Of a DNA stretch of 22,315 nt, positions 1 through 5,692 are shown piece after piece. The number at the start of each line of letters is the position of its first letter. Position 1 is the first letter of the stretch. Source of the DNA: JALONO01 sp038209965 (GTDB lineage: Bacteria; Bacteroidota; Bacteroidia; Cytophagales; Thermoflexibacteraceae); assembly GCA_038209965.1 (NCBI GenBank), contig JBBQXF010000079.1:1-22315 (forward strand), written 5' to 3'. The translations under genes were made by a program, and so were the position numbers. Under the pieces are notes generated by a model that was not told the DNA's origin, ran no database searches, and saw only the letters and a list, made by a program, of their open reading frames with translations.

Positions 1-117
1 GTCTAAGCTCTCCACAAAAAGGTCTATGCGCCGAACTACATTGTCGGGCGATACCAGTTGTTCAAGTGGCTCGGTGAGGCTGTAGGTGGCTCTGTTTTTT
101 CCTATAATAAATTTCAT
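1..117 (-). CDS. IS1182-like transposase, N-terminal 39 residues (runs off left edge)
   Basis: The reverse strand reads from an ATG at 117-115 to base 1 without a stop, giving 39 codons that begin MKFIIGKNRATYSLTEPLEQ and continue through SPDNVVRRIDLFVESLD. This matches the usual opening of IS1182-type (DDE, DUF772 N-terminal domain) transposases, in which a short strand is followed by a [ED]xxVRxIDxFVxSLD helix. The catalytic DDE domain lies outside the window, so activity cannot be judged. The gene sits about 50 bp inside the IS end at 168-185. A second, degenerate copy of the same 5' region lies at 1543-1686. The family call rests on the N-terminal motif only; a related IS5/IS4-superfamily element is possible. 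Confidence 0.75.
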   Translation of the reverse strand, partial: MKFIIGKNRATYSLTEPLEQLVSPDNVVRRIDLFVESLD

Positions 118-150
118 TCTACAAGTTAGGAAGTTTTCTTGGATTTGTGC

Positions 151-158
151 TATCTTTG
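151..158 (+). promoter_or_regulatory. Outward-facing TAnnTTTG promoter box in the IS end
   Basis: TATCTTTG matches the Bacteroidetes -7 consensus TAnnTTTG. It lies inside the IS end and points out of the element, toward the small gene at 215. The predicted transcript would start near 163-165 and have a leader of about 50 nt. No good -33 TTTG was seen at the usual spacing, so the assignment is moderate. The same box is kept in the decayed copy at 1720-1727. Confidence 0.45.
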
Positions 159-167
159 AAGTGTCTA

Positions 168-185
168 GTTTTTAAACGGACTGAC
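168..185. repeat. IS terminal inverted repeat (left-edge copy, outer end)
   Basis: GTTTTTAAACGGACTGAC. Its reverse complement matches 13 of 18 positions of the opposite end of the decayed copy (1419-1436), and it is identical to 1737-1754. It is followed directly by GTTGG. Confidence 0.6.
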
Positions 186-214
186 GTTGGTCACAATTTT
201 GAACAAACACCTCA

Positions 215-418
215 ATGGAACAAAAATTCAAAATTGGAGATGTCGTAGGGATAAAATCAGGCGGAATTAGTATGACAATCGCATCATACAATGAAGAAAA
301 CAAAACCTATTACTGTCAATGGTTTCAAGTTTCTGATAGGATTTACGGAGATAATGATACGGAAAAAGACCAACTGGCACATACTTACTTTCACCAAGAT
401 ACTCTTGAAAAAAGGTAA
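215..418 (+). CDS. YodC-like small protein (DUF2158 family)
   Basis: A 67-residue protein. It opens with KFKIGDVVGIKSGGISMTI and then has YYCQWF, matching the YodC/DUF2158 pattern (GDVVxLKSGGPxMTV ... CxWF). Members are small single-domain beta-rich proteins with no established biochemical role; many lie near mobile or toxin-like loci. There is no signal peptide or membrane segment. No Shine-Dalgarno precedes the ATG, as is usual in Bacteroidetes. Transcription probably comes from the outward IS promoter at 151-158. The gene lies 42 bp before the Rpn-type nuclease gene on the same strand with no attC-like element between them, so the two may travel as one cassette. It is AT-rich compared with the region right of 2838. 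The family call is good; the function is unknown. Confidence 0.7.
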   Translation: MEQKFKIGDVVGIKSGGISMTIASYNEENKTYYCQWFQVSDRIYGDNDTEKDQLAHTYFHQDTLEKR

Positions 419-460
419 TAAATCTACAAAAACCTGTAACTTTACCAAAAATATAAGCTT

Positions 461-1294
461 ATGGCAAAGTACATCAATCCATATACCGATTTTGGTTTCA
501 AAAAACTCTTTGGTGAGGAAGGTAATAAAGACCTTCTCATTGATTTTTTGAATCAACTTTTGCCTGTTCATCACCAAATTGCAGACCTAAATTTTCGCAA
601 TGTTGAAAATTTAGCTGATTTGTCGGCAGAAAGAAAGGCTATTTTTGATATAAATTGCAAGGCTCTTTCAGGCGAAAGGTTTATCGTAGAAATGCAGAAA
701 GCCAAAGTAAAATACTTTAAAGACCGAAGTTTATTTTATGTAACTTTTCCTATACGAGAGCAAGCACAACGAGGCGAATGGAATTTTAGGTTAGAAGCTA
801 TTTATTTTGTGGCTATTCTTGATTTTGAGTATGATGAGGCAGAGGAAAGACGCAAGTTTAGGCGTGACGTAGCTCTCAAAGACCAAGATGGAGATGTATT
901 TTTTGACAAATTGCATTTCAAATTTTTACAAATGCCTTTGTTTCATTTGCAAGAACACGAACTAAAAACTAAATTTGATAAGTGGTGTTATTTTCTAAAA
1001 AACTTAGAAAGTTTTGACCATATTCCTGACATTCTCAACGAGCCAATTTTTCAAAAAGCCTTTGGCACTGCGGAATTAGCAGGTTTAACCGCCGAACAAC
1101 GAGCCATTTATGAAGAAAACCTTATTCAATATTGGGGTATGAAAAGTGCTTTGGAAACAGCAGTTGAGGAAAAACAAATTGAAATGGCGAAAATAATGTT
1201 AGCAGACAACGAGCCAAATAAAAGAATAGCCAAGTACACAGGCTTGACAGTTGGGCAAATAGAACAACTGCGTAATGAAACAAAGAAAAACTGA
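461..1294 (+). CDS. Rpn-family recombination-promoting nuclease / PD-(D/E)XK transposase-like protein
   Basis: A 277-residue protein of the Rpn/PDDEXK_2 family, which in E. coli includes RpnA-E, DNA endonucleases that promote RecA-independent recombination. The N-terminus has the family signature NPYTDFGFKKLFGEE (residues 6-20). The PD-(D/E)XK core is visible as D63 in IFDINC and E77-x-Q79-K80 in VEMQK. Residues 83-200 match the rest of the family fold (YVTFPIREQ, FDKWCYFLKNLE). The C-terminal 35 residues (EMAKIMLADN ... IAKYTGLTVGQIEQL) resemble the helix-turn-helix-like tail of these proteins. Length is close to the family norm and all key residues are present, so the gene looks intact. A TAACTTTA near-match to the promoter box lies at 437-444. 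The gene is AT-rich, consistent with horizontal acquisition. In vivo substrate and role are not inferable here. Confidence 0.88.
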   Translation: MAKYINPYTDFGFKKLFGEEGNKDLLIDFLNQLLPVHHQIADLNFRNVENLADLSAERKAIFDINCKALSGERFIVEMQKAKVKYFKDRSLFYVTFPIREQAQRGEWNFRLEAIYFVAILDFEYDEAEERRKFRRDVALKDQDGDVFFDKLHFKFLQMPLFHLQEHELKTKFDKWCYFLKNLESFDHIPDILNEPIFQKAFGTAELAGLTAEQRAIYEENLIQYWGMKSALETAVEEKQIEMAKIMLADNEPNKRIAKYTGLTVGQIEQLRNETKKN

Positions 1295-1295
1295 T

Positions 1296-1418
1296 GACAA
1301 CATTGGCTTGGCAATAGCGGGGCAGAAGTGCTAATTTCAACTTTCGAATTCGATTAAACTTTTGTGCTTGTTCAACTGCAGTGCTATAAAATTCCCCACC
1401 TTTGCCAATTCGTAAACC
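1296..1418 (+). repeat. attC-like hairpin element, 5' part (interrupted by the IS at 1419)
   Basis: This begins two bases after the Rpn stop codon. AACATTGGCTTGGCAATAGC near the left end can pair with GCCAATTCG ... AACC near the right end. TTGGCAA (1308-1314) is complementary to TTGCCAA (1402-1408), and GGCAATAGCGGGG (1310-1322) is largely complementary to CCCCACCTTTGCC (1394-1406). The outer AAC would pair with the GTT now displaced to 1755. The 3' end TTTGCCAATTCGTAAACC (1401-1418) aligns with 2652-2669. The arrangement of an imperfect long hairpin with outer AAC/GTT resembles integron attC sites. It is coding-free. Calling it attC is an inference. Confidence 0.5.
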
Positions 1419-1542
1419 GTCTAACTGTCTAAAAACCCCATAAGAGCCTCTATGTCAAGGGTATGCAAGCGCGTGGTAAGCCGCATATCTGAACTGAGCT
1501 ACTTTAAAAAGCACAAAATACCTTCGGTAAAAGGGCGCAAAA

Positions 1543-1686
1543 TTAGTCATCAAAGCCCAAAGGTGCTAAGTCTAAGCTCTCCACAAAAAGGTCTATGCGC
1601 CGAACCACATTGTCGGGCGATATCAGTTCTTCAAGTGGCTCTGTGAGGCTGTAAGTGGCCCTGTTTTTTCCTATAATAAATTTTAT
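1543..1686 (-). pseudogene. Transposase N-terminal remnant with lost start codon
   Basis: The reverse strand encodes the same opening as the left-edge transposase (KFIIGKNRATYSLTEPLEE, then SPDNVVRRIDLFVESLD) and runs on to LAPLGFDD before TAA at 1543-1545. The position matching the ATG of the other copy reads ATA (1686-1684), so the start is destroyed. Beyond the stop the frame is broken by further stops. This is a dead fragment of about 47 codons. Confidence 0.7.
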
Positions 1687-1719
1687 TCTACAACTTAGGG
1701 AGTTTTTCTGGATTTGTGC

Positions 1720-1727
1720 TATCTTTG
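1720..1727 (+). promoter_or_regulatory. Outward-facing TAnnTTTG promoter box in the decayed IS
   Basis: TATCTTTG is at the same place as in the left-edge copy, about 27 bp inside the IS end and pointing toward the gene at 1830. A transcript from it would carry a leader of about 95 nt. The box is unchanged although the transposase has decayed, which would fit retention for expression of the downstream gene but could also be chance over a short distance. Confidence 0.42.
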
Positions 1728-1754
1728 AAGTGTCTAGTTTTTAAACGGACTGAC

Positions 1755-1764
1755 GTTAGGTGCA
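1755..1764 (+). repeat. Displaced core of the attC-like element (GTTAGGTGC)
   Basis: GTTAGGTGC directly follows the IS end. Joined to AAACC at 1414-1418 it rebuilds AAACCGTTAGGTGC, which parallels AAGCCGTTAGGC at 2665-2676. It has the form of the GTTRRRY recombination core of attC sites. Confidence 0.45.
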
Positions 1765-1829
1765 ATTTAAGACAACACCTATAACATTAATATTCAAAAA
1801 TAATCAATTAACAACTTTTAATCAAACAA

Positions 1830-2510
1830 ATGCTTGACAGAATTATTGAAGATTATACCTATTTAAGAAAATCGCTTGACAGGTTAACAGAAATGCTTTT
1901 AAGAATTGAAATTAAAGACCTTCTTGCTGAAAGTTGTTTTTACTATTCTTGTGGTGCTGACATTAGTCCGATAATTGCTCTGAAAAACGAAATATATTCA
2001 TATATCTGTAGTGATGCTCACACAGTTTGGGGTGAAACAAATTACGACGAAAAAATATACAAGTTAAAATCTGAACTTAGAAAAAATAATTTTACAGAAA
2101 TTCAAACTTTCAAAATTGACCTTGATTGGCTTGAGTTGAAAAACAAAACTTATGTAGGTGGAACAATTTCAGACTATCAACTTAAACCAGAAGACTTTCT
2201 TGGAGAATTTAGTTTATGGGAACATAATAACAAACTTTATTTTTTAACTTACATTTCTTGGGACAACACTGCTACTTGGAATAATTTATATGTAAAATTC
2301 AAAATTACTCCGCTTGCGATTTGCAATTATTTAAAAGACACAGGAATTCCATATAATGAAGAAGGTGGATTATTTAAAGGCTGCAACAAACCAAAATACA
2401 TAATCGGACATAATTACTCTAATGAGTTTTTTTTAAAACAAAAAATTGATTACTTTGGACATTGGAGTGGCTACAAAACAATTGACTTATTTGAACTTAA
2501 AAAAGCGTAA
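1830..2510 (+). CDS. Hypothetical protein, 226 aa, AT-rich cassette gene
   Basis: Not recognised as a named family. The protein is soluble-looking, with no signal peptide or membrane segment. Residues 1-35 form a probable amphipathic helix (IIEDYTYLRKSLDRLTEMLLR). FYYSCGADISPIIALKN at about residues 37-53 has the look of a conserved motif (Tyr-Ser-Cys-Gly-x-Asp-x-Ser-Pro) that I associate with unannotated Bacteroidetes proteins. A second half rich in Trp, Tyr and Asn follows (FSLWEHNNKLYFLTYISWDN), then GHNYSNEFFLKQKIDYFGHW near the C-terminus. The coding sequence is very AT-rich, unlike the core genes, and is flanked by attC-like elements, so it looks horizontally acquired. The start ATG at 1830 is the first in frame and the N-terminal helix supports it. 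A defence or stress role is possible from context but unsupported. Confidence 0.7.
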   Translation: MLDRIIEDYTYLRKSLDRLTEMLLRIEIKDLLAESCFYYSCGADISPIIALKNEIYSYICSDAHTVWGETNYDEKIYKLKSELRKNNFTEIQTFKIDLDWLELKNKTYVGGTISDYQLKPEDFLGEFSLWEHNNKLYFLTYISWDNTATWNNLYVKFKITPLAICNYLKDTGIPYNEEGGLFKGCNKPKYIIGHNYSNEFFLKQKIDYFGHWSGYKTIDLFELKKA

Positions 2511-2524
2511 TTAATAAATATAAA

Positions 2525-2676
2525 CTGCACATAACAGCACCTACAAAAGATTAGCGGTTCAGTGGTTGAATGAAGCTTTGTGCCGCTTCGGCGGTCCGAT
2601 TCGTATCAAATTCAGTGCTGGCAGAAAGTTTTGTGCTTCGGAATCCGCTTCTTCGCCAAGCGCCAAGCCGTTAGGC
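2525..2676 (+). repeat. attC-like hairpin element between cassettes
   Basis: This non-coding spacer runs from CTGCACATAACAGC to GCCGTTAGGC. TAACAGC (2532-2538) can pair with GCCGTTA (2667-2673), and AGCGG (2553-2557) with CCGCT (2645-2649). The centre carries two related segments, GAAGCTTTGTGCCGCTTCGG (2572-2591) and GAAAGTTTTGTGCTTCGG (2624-2641). The 3' part TTCGCCAAGCGCCAAGCC plus GTTAGG aligns with the reconstructed element at 1401-1418 plus 1755-1760 at 17 of 24 columns. It starts about 15 bp after the stop codon of the 226-aa gene, as an attC site would in a cassette. Confidence 0.5.
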
Positions 2677-2832
2677 AAAAATGAAATTGAAAATCTAGTC
2701 GAACAAATCATCACCACCAGAAAACAAAACCCCGCCGCAAACACCCACGATTTAGAAACCCAAATCGACCAATTGGTGTACGAACTATATGGTTTGACAG
2801 AACAGGGGATCAAGTTGGTGGAGGGCGTTTAA
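2677..2832 (+). pseudogene. Orphan C-terminal fragment of a restriction-modification methylase-like protein
   Basis: From the GTTAGGC core the open frame encodes 51 residues. They include IENLVEQIITTRKQNPAANT and then HDLETQIDQLVYELYGLTEQ, ending at TAA. This resembles the very C-terminus of Eco57I/type IIG or N6-adenine methylase proteins (pattern LVxxILxxKxxNPxADTxxLExxIDxLVYxLYGLTxEE). No catalytic domain is present. An in-frame ATG at 2566 lies in the hairpin element and would add 37 residues of translated spacer, so I do not accept it as a real start. The fragment ends 5 bp from the convergent stop of the DUF5916 gene, which marks the edge of the AT-rich block. A small functional protein cannot be excluded. 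Confidence 0.6.
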
Positions 2833-2837
2833 TCCTC

Positions 2838-5045
2838 CTACATGTTTAACCAGTAAGTGAACTTGAGCACCACCGCCCGGTTTTTGACCTGGAGCGTATC
2901 GGGAAAATAGTTGTCGGTATAGACCAAAAATAGATCCGATACCGGCTGGAAACGCCACTGGAGCCGGGTGTTGATGTTGACATTGTTGATCTGGCTGTTG
3001 TACTGCACATAGGCCGTGAGGAACACGCTGCGCGAGAAGGTGAAGTCCACGCGGGGGCCCAGCAACCACAGGTCAGCGCTGCGCTGCGGGGCTGGGAACC
3101 GGAGGCGGTTATAGGAAAAATCAACCGAAAATACCCCGTACGGTTGGAACCGGAAATTGGCATCGCCCTGAAAGCTGATCCGGTTACCGTTGAAATACTG
3201 GCCGGCGTAGCCGATCAGGTTGAGGAAAAACCGCTTGCGGGTGTCGGATTGGTAGGACAAGTTGACGTTGTAGTATTGGTAGGCGGTGCCGGCGGTCAGG
3301 CGTTCGCCACCCGTGTTGGTCGGGTCAAAGGGCGCAAACAAATAGGTATAATCCCGGGCCGCAAAAATTTCCAGCTCGGCGGTATTTTGAAAGCGCACGG
3401 TTTGCCCCAGCGAAATGTTCTGATCGGTGAGGCCATTGGCTTGGTTGGCAAAGATATCGGTGCTCACATACCAGCCCAACCGGTTGATTACAGTGGATTT
3501 GGGAAAAATCAGATAGGTAGCAGTCGGATTGATCCGGCCAAAATCGCGCCGGGGCACAAAACCCACGGCCGCGTTGTAGTTTTTGCCCACGAGTTGGTGG
3601 TTCCACTCTAGGCGCAGGTGGGGCTTGTTATAGACGAGGTTGGCCCCGTGCGCGAACTGCCCCGGCGCGGCCAGTTCACTGAACGAACGGTGGTAGAACA
3701 CCTTGCCCGTCCACAAGTTGGAGGCCGAAGCCAAGTTATAATCCACGCCCAACATCCGGTTGAAGGCTTCCGGGCGGTCCGGGCGGTTTTCCAGCGGGCC
3801 AACTGCCTGCTTGTTCACGGAAATGAGCCCAATGTTGGATCGGCTGAACAGTTTGCGCTGTACGGCGGCCACCGTGAAATTGTAGCTTGGCAGATCAATG
3901 GCCGCATCGCGCCCGGCCTGCATGTTCATCAGGCCGACCCGCCAATTGTTGTCCACGCGGCCGCTGAGCCGCGCCCCAAAATAAATGGGGTTCTGCACAT
4001 TCTGGCCCGTGGTGCGGTCAATGGCCACCCCGATCCGGCGGGAAAAGAAGGGGCGGATCCGGGCCGAGCCAAAATCGGAGAACAGATCAGCATTTTCGAG
4101 AAAGAACTGGCGGCGTTCGGGGAAGAAAATTTCAAAGCGATCCAAGTTGGTCACCTGCCGATCCACCTCCACTTGCGAAAAGTCCGGGTTGACGGTCAGG
4201 TCCAAGTTGAGGGCCGGCGTAATGGCCACTTTGGCATCTCCCCCCACGCCCCAGGTAGTTTTCTGGGCGGTGCCATCGAGGTGGCGTTTCGATATGCCCC
4301 CGGTGGCAAAGGGAATGAGCACCACATTGGCGCCGGGCTTGGCCAGCGGCTGATCCCACACCAACTCGCCACTGAACGCCAAATTGAACATTTGGAAATT
4401 GCGCGGGGTATTGGTCCAGATCGACCGCTCATTCTCTTTGCTGTCGATGCGATAAAAATTGACGTGCCACTTTTCGGCCCCTTGGCTAAACCGGAGGGTC
4501 TTGAACGGAATGGCAATTTCGGCCACCCAGCGCCCGTTTTCAATTTTAGTTTCGGAATACCATTTATTGTCCCATGACAGGGAGAGGTCGGCCGCGTTGG
4601 CCCCGCCGTTGGCAATCAGCCCCTCCCGCTGCACGCCATAGGGGCTGAGACCAAAGAAAAAACCGTTGGTCTGGTCCATGAACGGGTCAAGAACCACGCT
4701 GATTCCGTCATTGGCCGGGCCCCGGTAATCGCGCCGGAGGGAGTTGATCAGGTATTTGCCCGGTATTTCGTCCAGCACAATGGCCGCCACGTACACAAAC
4801 TCGTCGTCGTAAGTCATCCGTATTTCGGTCTTGGCCTTGGATCGCGAAGAGTCAAAAGGAAAATATTGGTAGAAATCGCGCACGATCTGGGCAGTGGCCC
4901 AGTCGGCCTCCTCCAGCACCCCGTCCATTTTGATCTTTCCCAGTGCTTTTTTGATATGGTAGGCAGGGCGTTGGGCAGGAGGTTCATCGGCAAGGGCCAA
5001 AAAAGGGATCACCAACAAGAAAAATATCGTAAAAATGGCCCGCAT
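2838..5045 (-). CDS. DUF5916 outer-membrane protein with CBM9-like N-terminal domain
   Basis: 735 residues. The N-terminal signal peptide MRAIFTIFFLLVIPFLALA fixes the start at 5045; the frame is open upstream to 5357, but those 104 extra residues look like translated promoter. Residues of about 30-200 form a carbohydrate-binding-family-9-like domain (KIKMDGVLEEADW, YDDEFVYVAAIVLDE, GISVVLDPF). Then comes the DUF5916 hallmark NPDFSQVEVDRQVTNLDRFE followed by FFPERRQFFLENADLF. The remaining 400 or so residues are alternating aromatic and polar strands (FYHRSFSELAAPG, LRLEWNHQLVGKNY, FVPRRDFGRINPTATY) ending in VVLKFTYWLNM, as in a C-terminal beta-barrel. Such proteins are common in Bacteroidetes and their substrate is unknown. 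It is transcribed alone, convergent with the cassette block and preceded by a TACTTTTG box. Confidence 0.88.
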   Translation of the reverse strand: MRAIFTIFFLLVIPFLALADEPPAQRPAYHIKKALGKIKMDGVLEEADWATAQIVRDFYQYFPFDSSRSKAKTEIRMTYDDEFVYVAAIVLDEIPGKYLINSLRRDYRGPANDGISVVLDPFMDQTNGFFFGLSPYGVQREGLIANGGANAADLSLSWDNKWYSETKIENGRWVAEIAIPFKTLRFSQGAEKWHVNFYRIDSKENERSIWTNTPRNFQMFNLAFSGELVWDQPLAKPGANVVLIPFATGGISKRHLDGTAQKTTWGVGGDAKVAITPALNLDLTVNPDFSQVEVDRQVTNLDRFEIFFPERRQFFLENADLFSDFGSARIRPFFSRRIGVAIDRTTGQNVQNPIYFGARLSGRVDNNWRVGLMNMQAGRDAAIDLPSYNFTVAAVQRKLFSRSNIGLISVNKQAVGPLENRPDRPEAFNRMLGVDYNLASASNLWTGKVFYHRSFSELAAPGQFAHGANLVYNKPHLRLEWNHQLVGKNYNAAVGFVPRRDFGRINPTATYLIFPKSTVINRLGWYVSTDIFANQANGLTDQNISLGQTVRFQNTAELEIFAARDYTYLFAPFDPTNTGGERLTAGTAYQYYNVNLSYQSDTRKRFFLNLIGYAGQYFNGNRISFQGDANFRFQPYGVFSVDFSYNRLRFPAPQRSADLWLLGPRVDFTFSRSVFLTAYVQYNSQINNVNINTRLQWRFQPVSDLFLVYTDNYFPDTLQVKNRAVVLKFTYWLNM

Positions 5046-5100
5046 AGGTGCTTGTTTAGGGTGATCGGTGACTTGGGGGGCAGGATTTCTGCTAAATGTG

Positions 5101-5108
5101 CAAAAGTA
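5101..5108 (-). promoter_or_regulatory. TAnnTTTG promoter box for the DUF5916 gene
   Basis: TACTTTTG on the minus strand is an exact match to the Bacteroidetes -7 consensus, 55 bp upstream of the ATG at 5045. This position also argues against the longer open frame reaching 5357. Confidence 0.55.
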
Positions 5109-5573
5109 GCTAAATCGGGCAAGGCTTGCACCACCGCGCCGGCCAACCGACCGGAAAATAAAAAAGAAGGGCGCAGGTACCTCATTTGGCCAACTCGGCC
5201 ATGCCCATTCCAAATGCCGTACCTCCCAAATCGTGGGCTGGTGGTAAATGGCCAGTTGTCTTGCGCATGTGAGAAATGTGGGCTTAATGTTGCTTTTTGG
5301 CCCATTTATAAGCTGCCCATGCCACTGCCGAGGGGGGAAAGGCACTTTGGCCCCCATGGATGGCCGACGGCGACTTGTAAGAAATGGAAGGGATCCAATA
5401 CTTCACCCAGTGTAACAATCTACATCCTCAATTGGGCTACATGTCAAAAACGCGGCCAAAAGAAACCGGTTTGTTGGTCAGCTACAAATGATTGATCTTC
5501 GTGTCATAGACAATCAGCCATGAGCCCCAATACTGATTCAACCGCTTCATTCAATACTAACCAGCTCGAACTC

Positions 5574-5648
5574 ATGAGAAAGTTACTTTTATTGTTCATC
5601 CTCCAACTGCTCGGCTGTATTCTGTTTGTGGGCTGTGTTTACGCCTAA
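5574..5648 (+). pseudogene. 24-aa secretion-leader remnant or hydrophobic microprotein
   Basis: An ATG at 5574 opens a 24-codon frame that starts MRKLLLLFILQLLGCILF and ends in GCVYA before TAA at 5646. It has the n-, h- and c-regions of a signal peptide with an A at the -1 position, but nothing follows. An in-frame ATG at 5520 would add 18 polar residues. It most resembles the leader of an exported protein such as a TonB-dependent receptor whose body is gone. A genuine small membrane peptide is the alternative. It lies 44 bp before queA and upstream of the queA promoter box, so it is not part of that transcript. The rest of 5109-5692 shows no other convincing gene. Confidence 0.35.
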
Positions 5649-5680
5649 ATTTTGCCGCCCCCGTTTTCGGGCAATCCCAT

Positions 5681-5688
5681 TATCTTTG
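5681..5688 (+). promoter_or_regulatory. TAnnTTTG promoter box just upstream of queA
   Basis: TATCTTTG is an exact consensus match and is separated from the queA ATG (5693) by only 4 nt. Since the Bacteroidetes box is centred near -7, transcription should begin at or within a few bases of the ATG, predicting a leaderless or near-leaderless mRNA. Confidence 0.5.
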
Positions 5689-5692
5689 GGCC

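Larger units (their letters stand above)
1..185 (-). mobile_element. IS1182-like insertion sequence, right-hand end (partial)
   Basis: Bases 1 to about 190 are repeated at 1570 to about 1760 with more than 90 % identity by eye and a constant offset of 1569. The shared block holds the transposase 5' end, about 50 bp of leader and a terminal inverted repeat at 168-185 (GTTTTTAAACGGACTGAC). Immediately outside the repeat comes GTTGG, the same kind of core that follows the other copy. The rest of the element lies left of the window. Confidence 0.7.
1419..1754 (-). mobile_element. Decayed IS1182-like element (336 bp, internally deleted)
   Basis: It is bounded by inverted repeats at 1419-1436 (GTCTAACTGTCTAAAAAC) and 1737-1754 (GTTTTTAAACGGACTGAC), which match at 13 of 18 positions when one is reverse-complemented. 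The right 185 bp repeat the left-edge copy. What remains of the transposase is an N-terminal stub without a start codon, and most of the gene is missing, so the element cannot move on its own. It splits an attC-like hairpin exactly between AAACC and GTTAGG. No target-site duplication is evident at the junctions. Confidence 0.6.

Noticed and set aside
1452..1646. Plus-strand 64-codon ORF between the Rpn gene and the next gene
   Set aside because: It runs antisense through the decayed transposase remnant and IS interior.
2566..2676. Start of the methylase-like fragment at the ATG 2566
   Set aside because: These 37 codons translate the attC-like hairpin; similarity to methylase tails begins only after the GTTAGGC core.
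3618..4577. Plus-strand open frame (319 codons) inside the DUF5916 gene
   Set aside because: It is antisense to a clearly conserved exported protein; the translated product has no domain, signal or sensible start.
5046..5357. N-terminal extension of the DUF5916 protein to the ATG at 5357
   Set aside because: The extension lies upstream of a perfect signal peptide and contains the promoter box at 5101-5108.
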